Below, one piece after another: positions 55,061 through 63,245 of a stretch of DNA of 64,000 nucleotides. Positions within the stretch are counted from its first letter, which is position 1. Each line of letters begins with the position of its first letter. Source of the stretch: Gammaproteobacteria bacterium (lineage in GTDB: Bacteria > Pseudomonadota > Gammaproteobacteria > Arenicellales > UBA868). The translations under genes and the position numbers were made by a program. Location of the stretch: assembly GCA_022450155.1 (NCBI GenBank), contig JAKUQR010000011.1, positions 1 to 64,000 on the forward strand. The letters are read 5' to 3'. Below the pieces are notes generated by a model, which worked only from the letters and a program-made list of their open reading frames with translations, was not told the DNA's origin and made no database searches.

Positions 55061-55175
55061 TGGGTGGGCTGTGTTTCGGTTGGTTGCTATGATGGGAGGG
55101 CCTGGAAATCGATTTGGATGATCCAGTGACCAGTACGTGGGCAGTTCGACGACACGGTTACAAAGGTGAAATTAA

Positions 55176-55514
55176 ATGGCACTTAAACGATATGTGACTG
55201 AAATGGGTATGGGGGTGGATGTACATGGCCGAGATTATACGAATGCGGCCCGTCGGGCCGTCTCGGATGCAATCCGTCACTCGAGTCTTCATTTTTTTCA
55301 GGCGACGAACAAGTCGCGGGAAGACATGCGCATTACGCTGGTTATTGGTGTAACTGAGCCCAGTGCAGTGGATTCGGAAGCTGTTGCATCAGAGTTGCCG
55401 TACGGCTCGGTCACGGTCGAAGTCAGGCCGGGTGGTCTGGAAGTGCCCAATGAAGCTGGCGACGATGCAATCGTTATCGCAAATGCTGCTGTTCTGGTAT
55501 GTTTCGAGGAGTAA
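55176..55514 (+). CDS. Lin0512-family conserved protein
   Basis: The 112-residue protein has the family wording of Lin0512: MGMGVDVHGRDYTNAARRAVSDAIRHSSL, an ITLVIGVTEP strand, DSEAVASELPYGSVTVEVRPGGL and a final AIVIANAAVLV. Members are widespread with no known function and may be small trimer-forming proteins. The ATG is preceded by AAGGTG. It lies just upstream of the MetE-like gene and may be co-transcribed with it. Confidence 0.85.
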   Translation: MALKRYVTEMGMGVDVHGRDYTNAARRAVSDAIRHSSLHFFQATNKSREDMRITLVIGVTEPSAVDSEAVASELPYGSVTVEVRPGGLEVPNEAGDDAIVIANAAVLVCFEE

Positions 55515-55551
55515 CTAAGCGGTCGTTCCGGTGACGGTTAAAACCCGAGTG

Positions 55552-56700
55552 ATGAAAACTTCAACTGAACGAATTCTTACAACCCATGTCGGCAGTCTGC
55601 CCAGGTCGGATAGCCTAGGCGCATTGCTGCATAAGAAAGATCAGGGTGAACCTTATGATCAGCTAGCGTTCGATCAGTGTGTGTCGGTTGCTGTAGACGA
55701 AGTTGTCGCCCGTCAGGTGGCTGCAAAAATAGATCTGGTCAGTGATGGTGAGATGAGCAAGATCAGTTATGCGACCTATCTCAAGGACCGCTTGAACGGT
55801 TTCAATGGTACTGCCCGAGAAAATCGTGCAGCCGGTGATCTGCTGGATTTCATTGGCTATGCGCGTCGGCTGGTCGAGCAGGGCGGCACAGAGCGCAGCC
55901 TGCAGGGCCCCGCCTGTGATGGCCCGCTTTCAGTGCGTGATGACACCGTGCTGCAAAAAGATCTCGCCAACTTCAGCGCAGCAGTAAAAGCACATCAGCC
56001 GATGGAAGGATTTCTGACCGCGTCCTCACCAGGTGTGGTCACGGTATTTCTGCAAAACCAGTACTATCCTGACCACGATGCCTACCTTGAAGCGCTGGCG
56101 GAAATTCTTAAGGCCGAGTATGAGGCCATTGTTGCATCCGGCGCTATCCTGCAGCTGGACTGCCCTGACCTCGCCATGGGTCGTCATGTGGTCTATCGGA
56201 AAAAATCTGTGGCTGAATTTCGAAAGATCGCGGCCCGGCACATCGAGGTGCTCAACGCTGCTACCACAGATATCCCGCCAGAATCGATGCGCCTCCACCT
56301 GTGCTGGGGAAACTACTCCGGTCCACATCATCATGACATTGAGCTGTCCGATATTCTTGATCTGGTGTACACGGCTCGGCCACATGCCATCTCTATCGAG
56401 GGTGCAAATCCCCGCCATGGACATGAGTGGACTGTTTTCGATCGCTATCCGCTGCCCGATGGAAAGATAATCATTCCAGGTGTGATCGATTCGACCTCCA
56501 ATTTCATCGAACATCCGGAACTGGTTGCACAGCGGATCTGCGCCTATGCCAGTAAAGTCGGACGTGAACGCGTCATTGCTGGTGCCGACTGCGGCTTTGC
56601 AACCTTTGCAGAGCGACCCGCTGTCGATCCGGACATCGCCTGGGCCAAGCTGGGCGCCCTGGTCGAAGGTGCTGCCTTGGCCAGTGACCGTTTGTGGTAG
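55552..56700 (+). CDS. Cobalamin-independent methionine synthase (MetE C-terminal domain)-like protein
   Basis: From ATG 55552 the protein has 382 residues and matches the single-domain MetE-like group: TTHVGSLPRSD, DLVSDGEMSK, LDCPDLAMGRH, LHLCWGNYSGPHHHD with a zinc His and Cys, SIEGANPRHGHEW, and AGADCGFATFA with the last Cys ligand. Such proteins lack the N-terminal half of MetE and use other methyl donors or partners. A GTG at 55531 is a possible earlier start. Confidence 0.87.
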   Translation: MKTSTERILTTHVGSLPRSDSLGALLHKKDQGEPYDQLAFDQCVSVAVDEVVARQVAAKIDLVSDGEMSKISYATYLKDRLNGFNGTARENRAAGDLLDFIGYARRLVEQGGTERSLQGPACDGPLSVRDDTVLQKDLANFSAAVKAHQPMEGFLTASSPGVVTVFLQNQYYPDHDAYLEALAEILKAEYEAIVASGAILQLDCPDLAMGRHVVYRKKSVAEFRKIAARHIEVLNAATTDIPPESMRLHLCWGNYSGPHHHDIELSDILDLVYTARPHAISIEGANPRHGHEWTVFDRYPLPDGKIIIPGVIDSTSNFIEHPELVAQRICAYASKVGRERVIAGADCGFATFAERPAVDPDIAWAKLGALVEGAALASDRLW

Positions 56701-56808
56701 TTGGGTCGTGTTGAACTGGTATGCTGCGCGATGATATATGACATTACAGCAGTGTCGTGATAATGAAGAGACAGCACACAGGGTTTCTGAAAGTAGGATC
56801 ATTAGCAA

Positions 56809-57831
56809 ATGGCAGACCGCATTCCAGTCATTGACCTGGCGCCCATTATCTCGGGTGACCCGGGCGCAAAGATCAAGGTCGCAATGGAGCTGGGTTCAGC
56901 TGCGCAGACGCTGGGTTTTGCTGTCGTCGCCGGGCATGGTATTGACCCGATTATTGGCGCCGAGCTGCGCGACGCTGCGCTGCGGTTTTTCGATTTGCCG
57001 CTGGAAGAAAAATTGGTTATTCGTCGACCGAAGAATGATCAGAATCGGGGCTACATTCCTTATGGAGAGGAAACGCTTGTTCGCATGGCCGGTGGAAGCA
57101 GCCCACCTGATTACAAGGAAGTTTTCGCTATCGGGCCGGATAATATTCCAGATGAACCTTACTTTACCGGACCTGGCAGCTACCCGAGTTTTGCGCCCAA
57201 TCTTTGGCCTGTTGCCCCAATCAATCTACGCTCCTGCATGCTGGCCTACTGGGAAAAGATGGAGGCTCTCATGCGGACCATCGCCGAGGCTCTGGCGATT
57301 TCACTTTCACTTCCGGGTGATACCTTTGCAGATATTCTTGATCACACGCACACCAGTCAGCTCAGGCTGTTGCACTATCCGGCGGTTAGAGGAGATGCTG
57401 AGCCGGGACAGTTGCGGGCCGGGGCGCATACTGATGTTGGTATGATGACCATTCTGCGTAATGATCCGGTTCCTGGCGGCCTTCAGATCAAAATGCGTGA
57501 TGGCGGCTGGGCCGACGCACCGGCAGTCGATGATTCGTACATTCTCAATATTGGTGATTTGCTGATGCGCTGGAGCAATGATCGGCTTGTCTCTACATCT
57601 CACAGAGTAGTGTTACCGCCTGCTGGTGCCGATGAGCTTTCAAGGCGACTTTCAATCGGGTTTTTTGTCGGACCGCGATACAACGCGATGGTGGAGTGCC
57701 TGCCGACCTGCAGTAATCTGGACAATCCGCCGAGATATGCGCCAATTTCGGTACATGACTACCGGACGAGCCGCTTTGCAGCCGGTGCCGGTGACAATGA
57801 GCCCTATGGGCTTGCGGAAAACGGAGGCTGA
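56809..57831 (+). CDS. Isopenicillin-N-synthase-type 2-oxoglutarate/Fe(II) oxygenase
   Basis: The 340-residue protein has the plant-like 2OG fold: IPVIDLAPIISGD, NRGYIPYGEE, GAHTDVGMMTILRND with metal His and Asp, STSHRVVLPP with the distal His, and RRLSIGFFVGP with the 2-oxoglutarate Arg-x-Ser. It hydroxylates or desaturates a small molecule. The next gene begins 4 bases after its stop, so the two are probably one operon. Confidence 0.9.
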   Translation: MADRIPVIDLAPIISGDPGAKIKVAMELGSAAQTLGFAVVAGHGIDPIIGAELRDAALRFFDLPLEEKLVIRRPKNDQNRGYIPYGEETLVRMAGGSSPPDYKEVFAIGPDNIPDEPYFTGPGSYPSFAPNLWPVAPINLRSCMLAYWEKMEALMRTIAEALAISLSLPGDTFADILDHTHTSQLRLLHYPAVRGDAEPGQLRAGAHTDVGMMTILRNDPVPGGLQIKMRDGGWADAPAVDDSYILNIGDLLMRWSNDRLVSTSHRVVLPPAGADELSRRLSIGFFVGPRYNAMVECLPTCSNLDNPPRYAPISVHDYRTSRFAAGAGDNEPYGLAENGG

Positions 57832-57835
57832 AGCG

Positions 57836-58930
57836 ATGGAATTTGGGATCTTCAATCTGATGGGATACCGGTATCGGGAAAACTCGACACCGACTCACCG
57901 CTTGGTCAAAGAGGCGACCGAACAGACACAGCTTGCTGATGAACTGGGTTACGAAGTTGCTTGGTTTGCCGAACATCATTTCTCGAATTATTGTGTATGT
58001 CCATCGCCCCTGATGATGATCGCGCACTGTGCACCGGTGACCACGCGGATTCGCTTGGGTACGGCAGTGGTCGTGGTGCCACTGTATGACCCGCCCAGGC
58101 TCCTTGCGGAGATTGGTATGGCGGATGCCATGTGTGATGGGCGGTTGGTCCTGGGTATCGGCAGCGGTTATCAGCCTTATGAATTCGATCGCTTCGGAAA
58201 AGACCTGGAGCAGTCGAAAAAAATCATGGAAGAGTTCATGGATATGTTCGATCTTGCCTTCACACGGGAAACATTCAAGTTCAACGGTGAGTATTTTCAG
58301 TTGCCCGAAACACATATCAGCGCGCAGCCGTTGGGGGAAAGACCGGAGGTGTGGCTCGCGGGGGATAACCCGGTCCTGCACCGCCTGGCAGCCCGCCGTG
58401 GCTACGTACCGTTGTTTACCGGACGGTTGATGGGGCCTGACTATCTGTCAGATATGCGCCGCACGATAGAGAAATCGTGGGTCGCTGAAGGTCTTGAACC
58501 TGATCAGATGCCGCTTGGCATACAGCGTTTTCTGTGTGTGGTGGACAATCGCCAGGAAGCGTTGGCGTACGTAGACAACGCCCGGCACCAGATGAGACTC
58601 GCTTCCAACTTGCGACGTCGAGAAGAGGTCGTGGATGGCGCAATGCTGATTGAGCAGCCGGCACCCAACGAGCCCACAATCGACGAGGCCGTCGACAATC
58701 TGCTGGTGGGTGATTGTGAAACGATTGCAGAAAGGTTATGCACCGAGATCCGGGTGGCACGTCCCTCGCATATGATGTTTCACTTTCAGGTCGGCGCATC
58801 GTCTTTCAAAAAGGCATTGACATCGATTGAGAAATTCCAGACCCACATAAAGCCGATGGTCGAGAAAGAACTCGGGCCGTTAACTGAATTGAATAACGGA
58901 CAGTCTAGCGCGCAGTCGGTTGTTGCTTAG
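57836..58930 (+). CDS. Luciferase-like (LLM) flavin-dependent monooxygenase
   Basis: From ATG 57836, with GGAGG at the end of the preceding gene, the protein has 364 residues. It is a bacterial-luciferase-type barrel: ELGYEVAWFAEHHFSNYC, RIRLGTAVVVVPLYDPPRLLAEIGMADAM, GRLVLGIGSGYQPYEFDRFG and a C-terminal VGDCETIAERL. It uses reduced FMN or F420 on an unknown substrate. Its stop overlaps the stop of the convergent paralogue by 3 bases. Confidence 0.92.
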   Translation: MEFGIFNLMGYRYRENSTPTHRLVKEATEQTQLADELGYEVAWFAEHHFSNYCVCPSPLMMIAHCAPVTTRIRLGTAVVVVPLYDPPRLLAEIGMADAMCDGRLVLGIGSGYQPYEFDRFGKDLEQSKKIMEEFMDMFDLAFTRETFKFNGEYFQLPETHISAQPLGERPEVWLAGDNPVLHRLAARRGYVPLFTGRLMGPDYLSDMRRTIEKSWVAEGLEPDQMPLGIQRFLCVVDNRQEALAYVDNARHQMRLASNLRRREEVVDGAMLIEQPAPNEPTIDEAVDNLLVGDCETIAERLCTEIRVARPSHMMFHFQVGASSFKKALTSIEKFQTHIKPMVEKELGPLTELNNGQSSAQSVVA

Positions 58931-59991
58931 GCCGCGGCCTCAATCCGAAAAGCCGGTATCACTTCTTCGGCAAAAAGGCGCAGGCTTTTCAGTGTATTGT
59001 CTATTCCGTAGTACGGCGGATAGTGCAAGACCAGCGACGTAATGCCTGTCATCTCCTGTAACTGTTGAAGGCGCCGGATCACTGTGTCCGGACTGCCATG
59101 TAACAAAGTGGTCTCTGCCAGTTCGTCGTAGTCAAGTTCACCGCCTTGATCTTTTTCGGACACAGCACCGAGATAACCGGCCGCGTTTTTGGCCATGAAG
59201 TTCTTGATATGGTGTACCAGGCCGGCGGCACTGTCTTCTTTTGCTTTTGCGTCTGATTCGGCGACATAGACCCATCGGGCCTGGTCGATGTGACCGCAAG
59301 CCGGGTTCCCTCGCCATTTTTCCGGGGCATCGTTCAATGCGGTACGATAAAACTCCGTCTGGATCGCGACCCTGTCGAAAGCCGGCAGGGTTGACAGCAT
59401 CAGACCGCAACCATGATGGGCAGCCACACCGATTGAACGGTCGGTTCCGGCTGCAAGGTAGAGGGGCACGTGGGGCGTCTGCAGGCTTGCAGGAAAAATC
59501 TCGTAGTCGCCTGATACATCGAGATTGAAATACTTGCCGTGATGTTTGATTCGACGACTGTGCAGTGCGTTGAGCACGATCTCGAGTGCCTCCTCCTGAA
59601 TGTCACGGCGCTCATCAAACGGTACACCCATGCCCTCGAACTCATAGGGGCGGTAGCCTGAACCCAGGCCCAGAATGAAACGGCCGTCACTCAGAATATC
59701 GGCAAACGCAGCGTTCTCAACAACCCGCACCGGGTTATAGAGCGGTAGTGTCATGACTGCGGTACCGAGTTTGATATGCTCGGTCTGTGCTGCCAGATAG
59801 CCGATATAGGTGAAAGGGTCCGGCAGAATGCCATAGCCATTACTGAAATGGTGCTCCGCGATCCAGGCGATGTCATAACCGAGTCGGTCCGCTTCCAGGA
59901 TTTCAGCTGTGGTTCGGGCATGGACATCACGATGCGGATAGGGTTCCAGATCGGTATGAGGGTGCGATGTAAACAGGACGCCGAAATTCAT
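58927..59991 (-). CDS. Luciferase-like (LLM) flavin-dependent monooxygenase
   Basis: The 354-residue protein is of the same family as its convergent neighbour: RLGYDIAWIAEHHFSNGYG, HIKLGTAVMTLPLYNPVRVVENAAFAD and GRFILGLGSGYRPYEFEGMG. The shared wording suggests an old duplication followed by inversion and divergence; the C-terminal halves differ. It starts at ATG 59991. The substrate is unknown. Confidence 0.92.
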   Translation of the reverse strand: MNFGVLFTSHPHTDLEPYPHRDVHARTTAEILEADRLGYDIAWIAEHHFSNGYGILPDPFTYIGYLAAQTEHIKLGTAVMTLPLYNPVRVVENAAFADILSDGRFILGLGSGYRPYEFEGMGVPFDERRDIQEEALEIVLNALHSRRIKHHGKYFNLDVSGDYEIFPASLQTPHVPLYLAAGTDRSIGVAAHHGCGLMLSTLPAFDRVAIQTEFYRTALNDAPEKWRGNPACGHIDQARWVYVAESDAKAKEDSAAGLVHHIKNFMAKNAAGYLGAVSEKDQGGELDYDELAETTLLHGSPDTVIRRLQQLQEMTGITSLVLHYPPYYGIDNTLKSLRLFAEEVIPAFRIEAAA

Positions 59992-60147
59992 CTTCGTGTT
60001 ACCTCCGCTGATCCGGGCTCGCGGGCAGTCTGATTATTGCCTAGACAGGTAGAGTCAAGTCGGTGACTCGATCTCATTAGAGCACACCTGTAGACGGTGT
60101 ACAATTTATCCTGTATCCCCTGTAGATGTGCAGTGTTAAGGTCATTT

Positions 60148-60975
60148 ATGATGAGCAGAACAGACGTGGCAGTGTCTAAAGCGAGTATCGAAGACTTTCA
60201 GGTCGAAGGTGTGGTTCTGTTGAGAGATGTTTTTACACCCTGGGTCGAAGGCGTACGCGAGGCGATAGAGCAGAATAAGCGTAATCCGAGCTGGCGGGAA
60301 CGGACTTACCGACCCGAAGAAGGCGGAGAAAGTGAGTTCTTCCAGGATTACTGTGTCTGGTCAAAGTTTGCAGGGTATCGCGCAGTGGTTGAGTCGTCAC
60401 CGATGGCCCAGATCGCTGCACAGCTGATGCGTTCGTACACAGCCCGCATTTTTCACGATCATATCCTTGTTAAAGAGCCCGGTAACGCGGTTGTCACCCC
60501 CTGGCACCATGATCAGCCGTATTACCTGGTTGAGGGATCTCAGTCTGTGAGCTTCTGGGTACCGGTCGACCCGGTTTCAAGGGACCGCAGCATCGAGTAT
60601 GTCGCCGGGTCACATCGCTGGGGCAAGGACTTCACCCCAAAGCGCTTTGACGGAACGGATTTGTATGCCAATGATCAGAATGAAGGGATGCCTGATATTG
60701 ATGCCGATCGCGAGGCATTTGACATACGCGGTTGGGCCGTAGAGCCCGGTGATGCGATTGCCTTTAATTTCCGTACACTGCACGGTGCTCCAGGGAATCA
60801 TTCTCCTGCTAGAAGAAGAGTAGTTTCAGTTCGCTGGGTGGGTGATGATGCCACATTTGTTAAACGGCCAGGCAAGACATCACCAGATTTCCCTGATCTC
60901 GACTACGAAGATGGTATGCCCTTTGAGGGTGAAGATTTTCCGGTGCTTTACCGTAACTCCGGTGCTTTACTGTAA
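60148..60975 (+). CDS. Phytanoyl-CoA dioxygenase (PhyH)-family oxygenase
   Basis: From ATG 60148 the protein has 275 residues. Seen: the N-terminal FQVEGVVLLRDVF, the metal WHHDQPYY, DRSIEYVAGSHRWGKDF, and the distal TLHGAPGNH with RRRVVSVRWVGDD, giving the 2-His-1-Asp triad and the 2-oxoglutarate Arg. The family hydroxylates alpha-carbons of acyl-CoAs and many small molecules (ectoine, phosphonates). It is followed after 14 bases by the PanB-like gene, probably the same operon. Confidence 0.9.
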   Translation: MMSRTDVAVSKASIEDFQVEGVVLLRDVFTPWVEGVREAIEQNKRNPSWRERTYRPEEGGESEFFQDYCVWSKFAGYRAVVESSPMAQIAAQLMRSYTARIFHDHILVKEPGNAVVTPWHHDQPYYLVEGSQSVSFWVPVDPVSRDRSIEYVAGSHRWGKDFTPKRFDGTDLYANDQNEGMPDIDADREAFDIRGWAVEPGDAIAFNFRTLHGAPGNHSPARRRVVSVRWVGDDATFVKRPGKTSPDFPDLDYEDGMPFEGEDFPVLYRNSGALL

Positions 60976-60989
60976 CCAGGAGAAAATCC

Positions 60990-61892
60990 ATGGCGAGCCA
61001 TGCAACAGGTGATGGCGGTATCCCACCCAGAGATGCCACCAAGCGGGGGTTGAAACGCATCATGACGCTGGGTGGCGCCTACGGCACCCGAAACTACACC
61101 GTAAAGGATCTGCGCGATCAGAAGGGTCATAAGGTGCTGGTCGAAACGCTGCCGTTTTCAGTTGAAGAAGCCGTAGCGGCTGAAGAGGCTGGTATAGACA
61201 CCATGAAGGTACGGTTTGACCCTTCACACCCCGACCTCGCTGCAGCAATCCGGCGTGCAGCACCCAACACATTCATGGCATTTTCCGTGCCTCTGGTTGC
61301 GGCTGCCAGTGAAGCCGATGCGGTGCGGTTGGCCTACGATGCGATGGCGATGGGTGCAGATGCGATCATGTGCCAATGGAGCCCGCGTTTTGTGAGTGCA
61401 GCGGCTGAAGGAGGTGTGCCAGTACAGGGCCATGCGGGGCTGGTGCCGAGGAAAAGTACCTGGACCGGGGGTCTGCGAGCTGTGGGCAAGACACTCGAAG
61501 AAGCGATGTGGGTTTATCAGGAGATCAAGGCACTGGAAGACGCCGGGGCATACGCGGTTGAGATCGAAGTGATACCCGAAAAACTTCTGACCGAGATCAG
61601 TAAGCGAACCACCTTGTTGACTTCGTCTATCGGCGCCGGTAGCGGCGGCGATATTCAGTTTCTGTTTGCCGAGGACATTCTCGGCAATAACCCACCACCA
61701 TACCCAAGGCATTCTAAACAGTATAGACAGCTGTACAAGATGACACAGGAGATGCAGGCCGAACGAGTAACTGGATTTAAGGAATTTATCGATGATGTTC
61801 AGCAGAGCCGGTTTCCAGAGCCTATACATGTGATTGATGCACCCGATGATTTGATTGAGACCTTTACGCACGCAGTAGATCATGCTGAGTAA
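60990..61892 (+). CDS. Ketopantoate hydroxymethyltransferase (PanB)-like enzyme
   Basis: The 300-residue protein has PanB wording: VLVETLPFSVEEAVAAEEAGID, QGHAGLVPRKSTWTGG, EIEVIPEKLLTEIS and SSIGAGSGGDIQFLFAEDILG. PanB adds a one-carbon unit to 2-ketoisovalerate for pantothenate. Here the N-terminal region differs from standard PanB and the gene sits between oxygenase and nitroreductase genes with no panC, so a related C1-transfer or aldolase role on another acid is likely. AGGAG precedes the ATG. Confidence 0.82.
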   Translation: MASHATGDGGIPPRDATKRGLKRIMTLGGAYGTRNYTVKDLRDQKGHKVLVETLPFSVEEAVAAEEAGIDTMKVRFDPSHPDLAAAIRRAAPNTFMAFSVPLVAAASEADAVRLAYDAMAMGADAIMCQWSPRFVSAAAEGGVPVQGHAGLVPRKSTWTGGLRAVGKTLEEAMWVYQEIKALEDAGAYAVEIEVIPEKLLTEISKRTTLLTSSIGAGSGGDIQFLFAEDILGNNPPPYPRHSKQYRQLYKMTQEMQAERVTGFKEFIDDVQQSRFPEPIHVIDAPDDLIETFTHAVDHAE

Positions 61893-61944
61893 CCCGGGAT
61901 CAGCTGACTAAAAAAGGGCCACCAACAGTAGAAGGGGATAATCG

Positions 61945-62613
61945 ATGGAACTTTACGACACGATGAGAACGACTTTTGCGGCCCGGGATTACACTGGTGA
62001 CGCTGTACCGGATGCGGTGTTGTATAAGATCCTGGAGAATGCTCGATTCTCACCCAGTGGTGGGAATCGGCAAGGCAATCGAGTTATTGTAGTCAGAGAC
62101 TTAACGAAACGTAAACAGATCGCCGAGCTCGTGGAACCAGCAGCCAAACACTACACCGCCCAGGGAAAAGTTGGGGAAGGGCCATGGAACAGCGTCATTC
62201 CGACCAAGGTGACTCCTGAGGAAATCGAAGCGACGCCAGCACCTTCAAGACTGATTGAACCGTACACATCCGCCGATGTGGTGCTGATCGTTGTCGTCGA
62301 CTTGAAGGTGGTCGCCTCAACCGATCAGCACCTTGATCGAGTTGGTGTGATCAGCGGAGCATCGATCTATCCTTTTGTCTGGAACATACTGATGGCAGCC
62401 CGTCATGAAGGATTCGGCGGCACGATCACGACCCTGGCTGCTGCTGCTGAATCAGAGGTTCAGGCACTCTTCAATATTCCGACTGAGTTTGCGGTCGCTG
62501 CGGTAATTCCTCTGGGTCGGCCGGTCAAGCAACTCACGAAACTTAAGCGCCTGCCCGTCGAGGAGATGGTGACTCGTGAGCAGTTCGACGGTGAACCCTT
62601 CGGGATCAACTGA
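61945..62613 (+). CDS. Nitroreductase-family FMN oxidoreductase
   Basis: The 222-residue protein has the nitroreductase start (LYDTMRTTFAARDYTGDAVPDAVLYKILENARFSPSGGNRQG) with the FMN-binding R-x-x-x-R-x-F-like and P-S-x-x-N-x-Q pieces, and a C-terminal AVIPLGRPVKQLTK. It reduces nitro, quinone or enone groups using NAD(P)H. It has a fair Shine-Dalgarno (GAAGGGG). It is 52 bases after the PanB-like gene, probably the same transcript. Confidence 0.88.
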   Translation: MELYDTMRTTFAARDYTGDAVPDAVLYKILENARFSPSGGNRQGNRVIVVRDLTKRKQIAELVEPAAKHYTAQGKVGEGPWNSVIPTKVTPEEIEATPAPSRLIEPYTSADVVLIVVVDLKVVASTDQHLDRVGVISGASIYPFVWNILMAARHEGFGGTITTLAAAAESEVQALFNIPTEFAVAAVIPLGRPVKQLTKLKRLPVEEMVTREQFDGEPFGIN

Positions 62614-62671
62614 ATGTCATCAATCTGCGGCTTGAGAAAATTGAGCAACTGATTGGCAATAAGCAGCAGAA

Positions 62672-63127
62672 TCAGGTAATTTTCTCCAGGATCACGACCG
62701 GAATTTCCCGCTCTGTTTTTTCTTGGTAGTCCGCATAGGGCGGGTAGATCCCAACCATTTTATTCCAGATGGCTTCGCGTTCCTCATCTTTTGCGACACG
62801 TGTTCGGGCCTTAAAAATATCATCGATCACCTGCACAGTGACTTCGTTCTGTGCCATCAGATTGTGGTACCAGCCGGGGTGTCTGGAGGCGCCACCTTTT
62901 GATGCGATGACAACATAGTCGCTACCGGTCCGGTCGTAAATCAGTGGCATGATGGACTCATCGCCGGTTCGGCGTCCACGTGTTGTCAGCAACAGTGTGG
63001 GCACCGGGCCGGTGCTGCCAGGTCTTTTGGCGTCCCACATATGGCCGGCAGCAGGATCAGTCTGGTACTGTTTTCGATGGTTGGCAATCCAACCGTCAGT
63101 GCTTGCTTGTTTGATGGGGTCAGTCAT
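62672..63127 (-). CDS. Nitroreductase/deazaflavin-dependent (DDN-type) oxidoreductase family protein
   Basis: The 151-residue protein has the DDN-family pattern: PVPTLLLTTRGRRTGDESIMPLIYDRTGSDYVVIASKGGASRHPGWYHNL, then VTVQVID and Y-P-P-Y-A-D-Y. This split-barrel family binds F420 in actinobacteria, or FMN or fatty acids elsewhere. The cofactor here is not certain. It starts at ATG 63127 and converges on the nitroreductase gene. Confidence 0.88.
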   Translation of the reverse strand: MTDPIKQASTDGWIANHRKQYQTDPAAGHMWDAKRPGSTGPVPTLLLTTRGRRTGDESIMPLIYDRTGSDYVVIASKGGASRHPGWYHNLMAQNEVTVQVIDDIFKARTRVAKDEEREAIWNKMVGIYPPYADYQEKTEREIPVVILEKIT

Positions 63128-63245
63128 GATCGGGTTCCTCAGTTGTCAATCATCCAGACGGTTGCACTGAAGTATAGAAGATACCTGCCAATGGCTCGCA
63201 ATAGAGATAGAAGCTATACAATGGCGCCCCTCTGGACTCTGGCCA

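Noticed and set aside
57593-58381. 262-codon open frame on the minus strand
   Set aside because: It is antisense to the 2OG oxygenase and LLM genes, rich in His and Arg as expected from a shadow frame.
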